DNA of 10,578 bases from Bacteroidales bacterium (lineage in GTDB: Bacteria; Bacteroidota; Bacteroidia; Bacteroidales; UBA932): contig JAFZIX010000141.1 of assembly GCA_017554135.1 (NCBI GenBank), positions 1 to 10,578 of the forward strand, given 5' to 3'. A program made the position numbers and the translations under genes. This document shows, in pieces, positions 7,272-10,578 of this stretch. Positions within the stretch are counted from its first letter, which is position 1; each line of letters opens with the position of its first letter. The notes beneath the pieces are model-generated. The model was not told the DNA's origin and did not search any database. It worked only from the letters and a program-made list of their open reading frames with translations.

Positions 7272-7305
7272 TTGTAAAAGTAACCAAAAATAACTACATT
7301 TACAA
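7272..7305. promoter_or_regulatory. Inverted repeat in the shared divergent promoter; possible operator
   Basis: TTGTAAA (7272-7278) and its exact complement TTTACAA (7299-7305) face each other across 20 bp in the 40-bp gap between the GH2 and HTCS genes, with partly matching flanks (ACTTTGTAAAAGTA on one strand, CACTTGTAAATGTA on the other). A second, smaller palindrome TACTTT-GTA-AAAGTA spans 7268-7282. The arrangement fits two half-sites for a dimeric AraC-type regulator, but the region is A/T-rich and chance is possible. Confidence 0.35.
7285..7292 (-). promoter_or_regulatory. Putative -7 box of the GH2 promoter (TATTTTTG)
   Basis: On the - strand these eight bases read TATTTTTG, an exact match to the Bacteroidota -7 consensus TAnnTTTG. 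At the -33 spacing only a TTTT run is seen instead of TTTG. The implied leader before the ATG at 7268 would be only around ten bases, which is short, so the assignment is tentative. Confidence 0.35.
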
Positions 7306-7308
7306 GTG

Positions 7309-10300
7309 ATGAAAAGGACATGGAAATTCTTATTTGCCGCTATCTGCCTGTGCTTTGCCGCATTGGCAGCCGGGGCTTTTCCAGCCCATTTCACCAAGCT
7401 GCCGCCGAACAGTCTCAGCAACTCCATAAACGCTCTCGCCCAGGACGATGAAGGTTTCATCTGGATAGGTACTTCCGCCGGCCTGCTGCAATACGACGGA
7501 TATTCCTACCGGGATTTCAGGGAGTTTGATGATCTCCCGGTTTCGAACGGTCGCATCCGCTGCATAGTGCCGGATCCGGACGGCAGGATATGGATAGGCA
7601 CTGATGCCGGGGCATTCATATACAATCCCCGGGACGGCAAGTTTACCGGTATCGCCGGCCCGACCTCCGGAAATCCCATCAAAGCCATCGCCAGGACAGG
7701 TCACGGAGACTATCTGCTCTGTGCCGTGGAAGGGATAGATATTATTGATTACAAGACTCTTGAATCCCATTTCCATCCGGCCGACGGCGACCATCCTTTT
7801 TTCCACAACTGCAGGAGGATAGCGACCGATGCTTCCGGCAATGTGTGGACGGGATATGCTAACACTCTGGTGAAGTTCGACTTCTCCTCCTCCCGCTTCG
7901 ATCCCGAACCGAAGTTCTGGGAAGCAAAGGAGAAGATCCGGGTTTTCTCCATAAATGACGAGAATGTTCTTTTCTTCCTCGCTGCGGGGGATGACCTTTT
8001 CTGCTGCGCCCTGCCGGATGATGACGGCGAGCCGCTTGACGCCTCCCCCAGGATGTTGCTGAACGATGTCGATGTGCGCGATGTCATTCCAGCGCCGGAT
8101 GGAACTGTGACGGTTGTTACATCCTACGACGGGATTCTCCGGCTCCCTCCGGTGCGGGAATTCTGGCTGGACAATACCGACCATACAGGCATCGCCAATG
8201 CCGTTCTCTGCGCTCTGAGGGAAAAGGGCGGAAGCCTGTTCTACGGCACCGCAGACGGCTTGTTCGCGGAGTGGGCATCTTCCAACCGTAACTTCCGTTC
8301 GATTCCCGGAGGCGGCCTCGGCAATTTGCTTCACAACGTGGTGTCGGATGTCCATTCGGAGGATGGCAGGACTATCTGGGTTGCATCTAACAAGGGGATA
8401 GATGAATTGACGTACGATGGCAGTGCCTGTTCGATAGAGCATCACGTAATGCCTTCATCCCTCTTTCCTAAGGTTTCCGATATGCGCCTTCAGTGCATCC
8501 AGCCAGATGGAAAAGGTAATATATGGGTAGGTACGAAGGGAGGCGTCCTGGCCTATGACATCCGGTCCGGCCGGTTCCGGGATGTACCTGCCCTCTCGTC
8601 CTGTCTTGCATCCTCCGGGGCCTCCTTCTGCAAGAGCATCGCTATGGATGCCTCCGGCAATATCTGGCTGGGATTCATTTATGGAGGGCTGTTCAAATAC
8701 GATCCCGGCCGCAATCAGTGCACGAAAATAAAACTGCAGGACCAGGATATGAGCAGCGCCAATGTCTACAATGTGATGTGCGACATGGATGGCTGCATTT
8801 GGGTGGCTACGAACGGCAGGGGCCTCTATTCTTTCGACAAGTCGGACTGTTCTCCGGACGGGGAGGTTTTCCGCTATAAAAGCTGGTTCCTGAATTCAGG
8901 AGTGATAATCTATGATGTGATGCAGACGTCGAAGGGGGGAATCATTGCGTGCACTTCCCAGGGCGTTTACCGTATTCCCGCCGGAATAGGAGAGGCCCCC
9001 GAACATATCCTGGATATGAAGGTTCCGTTCAACAAAGCAGTTGAAGACAAAGACGGAAACCTTTGGATATCATCCTCTTCAGGTTTGCTCTATGTTGACT
9101 CATCCTTATCTGAGAGTCTATTCTTCGAACTGAACGAGTCTTCGTTCTCCAGACCGGATTACAATAACGGTGCTTGCCTGGCTTTCGATGGAACGTTATT
9201 CTATGGGGGCATCAACGGCGTCACATATTTCAAACCTCGTGAAGTGGTGTCGGTGGCGGAGCATATTCGCCCGCATATTTCCGGGGCCCTCGTGATGGGG
9301 AAGCCCGTTCCTGTGCCGGAAGATGGTCATTTTGATTTGCGGCACAACGACTATCATTTTTCGCTCACCCTGTCCACCCTTTCTTTCCCTGTGGATATCT
9401 CCCAGAAATACTATTACAGGGTGAAGGAGCATGGGGAAAACTGGATTCCGATGGAAAGCAACGTGCTTTCTTTTGCCAACCTGACCCCCGGGCAGTATCA
9501 CATCAGTTTTACCTGCGATCCGGGAGATGTTTCCGGGGCGGATGAACTGCAGAGCGTTGTGGTGGACGTGGCATACCCGTTCTGGCGGAAATGGTGGGCC
9601 TATTGCATCTATGCCATTGTCTTCGCCCTGATAGCATTCAGCATTATCTCCATCCTGCTTTCGCGCTACCGTTCGGAATACCAGATGCGCACGTTCCTGA
9701 ACGTGACGCACGGTCTCAAGACTCCGTTGAGCCTGATGAAAGTGCCTGTGAAGATGCTCAAGAGCGGCTCGAAGGACGCGGCGCTTCTGGATATGATAGA
9801 CCGCAATGCAGACAAATTGTCCAACACGGTGAACCAGTTGTTGGAGTTGCGCAAGATAGACAGGAAACGCCCCTTCATGCATCTGTGCAGCATCGACCTC
9901 AAAGACTTCACAGAAAAGATAGTCGCCCTTTTTTCTCCGCTGTTTGCCTCGAAGGGGATAAAACTGAGCGGGCGGTACCCTGATGGCACCTGTCCGTTTG
10001 TCTGCGATCCGGACAAAATAGAACTCATTCTCTTCAACCTCCTGCAGAATGCATATCGTTTCACCAACCCCGGGGGAGAAGTGAGCGTGGTCCTGTCCTC
10101 CACCAACAGGGATGTGGTGCTTTCGGTGAGCGATACCGGAGTGGGTATCGACAAAAAATACCATTCCAAAATGTTCGAGCGCTTCTGGCAGTATCGGGAA
10201 AACGGCGCACTTCCTTCCAGCGGTTCCGGAATCGGACTGTCCATAGTGAAGGAGTTTGTGGGCCTGCATGGCGGAAAAGTGTCTGTGGAAAGCGCCGTCG

Positions 10301-10578
10301 GCATGGGGGCGACCTTCAATATCACTCTTCCCCGGAAGAAATACCGTCTTGCACAGGGAACTGCAATACAGCAGGTGGAGCCGGATTACACCAGGCGTTA
10401 TGCGGGGAGTGTGCAGGCCGCTGAACCTGAAGTCGCCGAAGCAGGATCCGGGCATTCTGCGGTAGTGGTCTCCGGAGAACCGGATATGGTAGACCTGTTG
10501 AAGACTGTTTTACGCGGATTCAAACTGGACTCCACCGACAATCTGGAAGATGCTTTCAAGACGGTCTGCTCTTCCCAC
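7309..10578 (+). CDS. Hybrid two-component system (HTCS) sensor/regulator, 3' end outside window
   Basis: Open without a stop from ATG 7309 to the window end (1090 residues visible; HTCS proteins usually reach about 1300-1400). Residues 1-23 form a signal/anchor sequence. Residues about 40-670 are a periplasmic propeller with two-component-regulator repeats such as DDEGFIWIGTSAGL (46), DPDGRIWIGTDAG (89), DGKGNIWVGTKGG (400), DASGNIWLGF (447) and DKDGNLWISS (580). A Y_Y_Y domain (about 678-753), a membrane helix (about 762-784), HisKA (His801) and HATPase with N-box (Asn914), G1 DTGVGI (Asp942), MFERFWQY and G2 GSGIGLS (972) follow. A receiver domain starts near 1049 and is cut by the window; the expected AraC-type DNA-binding domain is outside. 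Family members sense an oligosaccharide in the periplasm and activate neighbouring glycan-use genes. Two oddities: the His box reads HGLKTP rather than HExxTP, and the receiver begins VVVSGEPD, lacking the usual acidic pair. Confidence 0.95.
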   Translation, partial: MKRTWKFLFAAICLCFAALAAGAFPAHFTKLPPNSLSNSINALAQDDEGFIWIGTSAGLLQYDGYSYRDFREFDDLPVSNGRIRCIVPDPDGRIWIGTDAGAFIYNPRDGKFTGIAGPTSGNPIKAIARTGHGDYLLCAVEGIDIIDYKTLESHFHPADGDHPFFHNCRRIATDASGNVWTGYANTLVKFDFSSSRFDPEPKFWEAKEKIRVFSINDENVLFFLAAGDDLFCCALPDDDGEPLDASPRMLLNDVDVRDVIPAPDGTVTVVTSYDGILRLPPVREFWLDNTDHTGIANAVLCALREKGGSLFYGTADGLFAEWASSNRNFRSIPGGGLGNLLHNVVSDVHSEDGRTIWVASNKGIDELTYDGSACSIEHHVMPSSLFPKVSDMRLQCIQPDGKGNIWVGTKGGVLAYDIRSGRFRDVPALSSCLASSGASFCKSIAMDASGNIWLGFIYGGLFKYDPGRNQCTKIKLQDQDMSSANVYNVMCDMDGCIWVATNGRGLYSFDKSDCSPDGEVFRYKSWFLNSGVIIYDVMQTSKGGIIACTSQGVYRIPAGIGEAPEHILDMKVPFNKAVEDKDGNLWISSSSGLLYVDSSLSESLFFELNESSFSRPDYNNGACLAFDGTLFYGGINGVTYFKPREVVSVAEHIRPHISGALVMGKPVPVPEDGHFDLRHNDYHFSLTLSTLSFPVDISQKYYYRVKEHGENWIPMESNVLSFANLTPGQYHISFTCDPGDVSGADELQSVVVDVAYPFWRKWWAYCIYAIVFALIAFSIISILLSRYRSEYQMRTFLNVTHGLKTPLSLMKVPVKMLKSGSKDAALLDMIDRNADKLSNTVNQLLELRKIDRKRPFMHLCSIDLKDFTEKIVALFSPLFASKGIKLSGRYPDGTCPFVCDPDKIELILFNLLQNAYRFTNPGGEVSVVLSSTNRDVVLSVSDTGVGIDKKYHSKMFERFWQYRENGALPSSGSGIGLSIVKEFVGLHGGKVSVESAVGMGATFNITLPRKKYRLAQGTAIQQVEPDYTRRYAGSVQAAEPEVAEAGSGHSAVVVSGEPDMVDLLKTVLRGFKLDSTDNLEDAFKTVCSSH

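Noticed and set aside
7269..7460. Upstream extension of the GH2 reading frame (64 extra residues)
   Set aside because: It would bury a clean signal peptide inside the protein and overlap the start of the divergent HTCS gene; the start at 7268 explains both.
7330..8445. - strand open frame (371 codons) opposite the HTCS propeller
   Set aside because: Antisense to clear two-component-regulator propeller repeats; no motif or signal of its own.
9196..10455. Long - strand open frame (419 codons) opposite the HTCS kinase region
   Set aside because: The + strand frame here has unmistakable Y_Y_Y, HisKA and HATPase motifs; the antisense frame shows no recognisable domain and is a shadow of GC-rich codons.

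Overview
The window looks like chromosomal DNA of a Bacteroidota bacterium, most likely a gut-type Bacteroidales with moderate-to-high GC coding sequence. Evidence: a hybrid two-component (HTCS) sensor divergent from a secreted glycoside hydrolase, a fimbrillin-like/GLUG-repeat surface lipoprotein, A/T-rich translation starts without clear Shine-Dalgarno sequences, and a TAnnTTTG-type -7 promoter box. I cannot name the genus from sequence alone.

Left block (3-3540, + strand): the C-terminal part of a branch-2 histidine phosphatase (its start lies outside the window), then an unrecognised 45-codon small gene whose ATG overlaps the phosphatase stop, then a 918-residue lipoprotein with a fimbrillin-like N-terminus and about a dozen GLUG-like beta repeats. 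Gaps are -4 and about +11 bp, so this reads as one operon ending in a perfect 14-bp bidirectional terminator (3566-3602).

Middle block (3601-4316): an A/T-rich two-gene cassette on the - strand encoding DUF4160 and DUF2442 proteins with a 4-bp overlap, a pairing resembling toxin-antitoxin-like modules. It ends at the same terminator as the lipoprotein operon. The 183-bp gap before it holds an imperfect direct repeat and a small hairpin but no gene.

Right block (4317-10578): a secreted glycoside hydrolase of the GH2 type (- strand, 983 residues from the preferred start) and a divergent HTCS regulator (+ strand, 1090 residues visible, running off the window end). They share a 40-bp intergenic region with an inverted repeat. 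This is the usual arrangement of a carbohydrate-utilisation locus: a periplasmic beta-propeller senses a glycan fragment and switches on the adjacent enzyme. No SusC/SusD pair is visible. The most notable detail is that the HTCS lacks the acidic residue after its phospho-accepting His and also the acidic pair at the start of its receiver domain.

No rRNA, tRNA, CRISPR array, transposase or riboswitch was seen.
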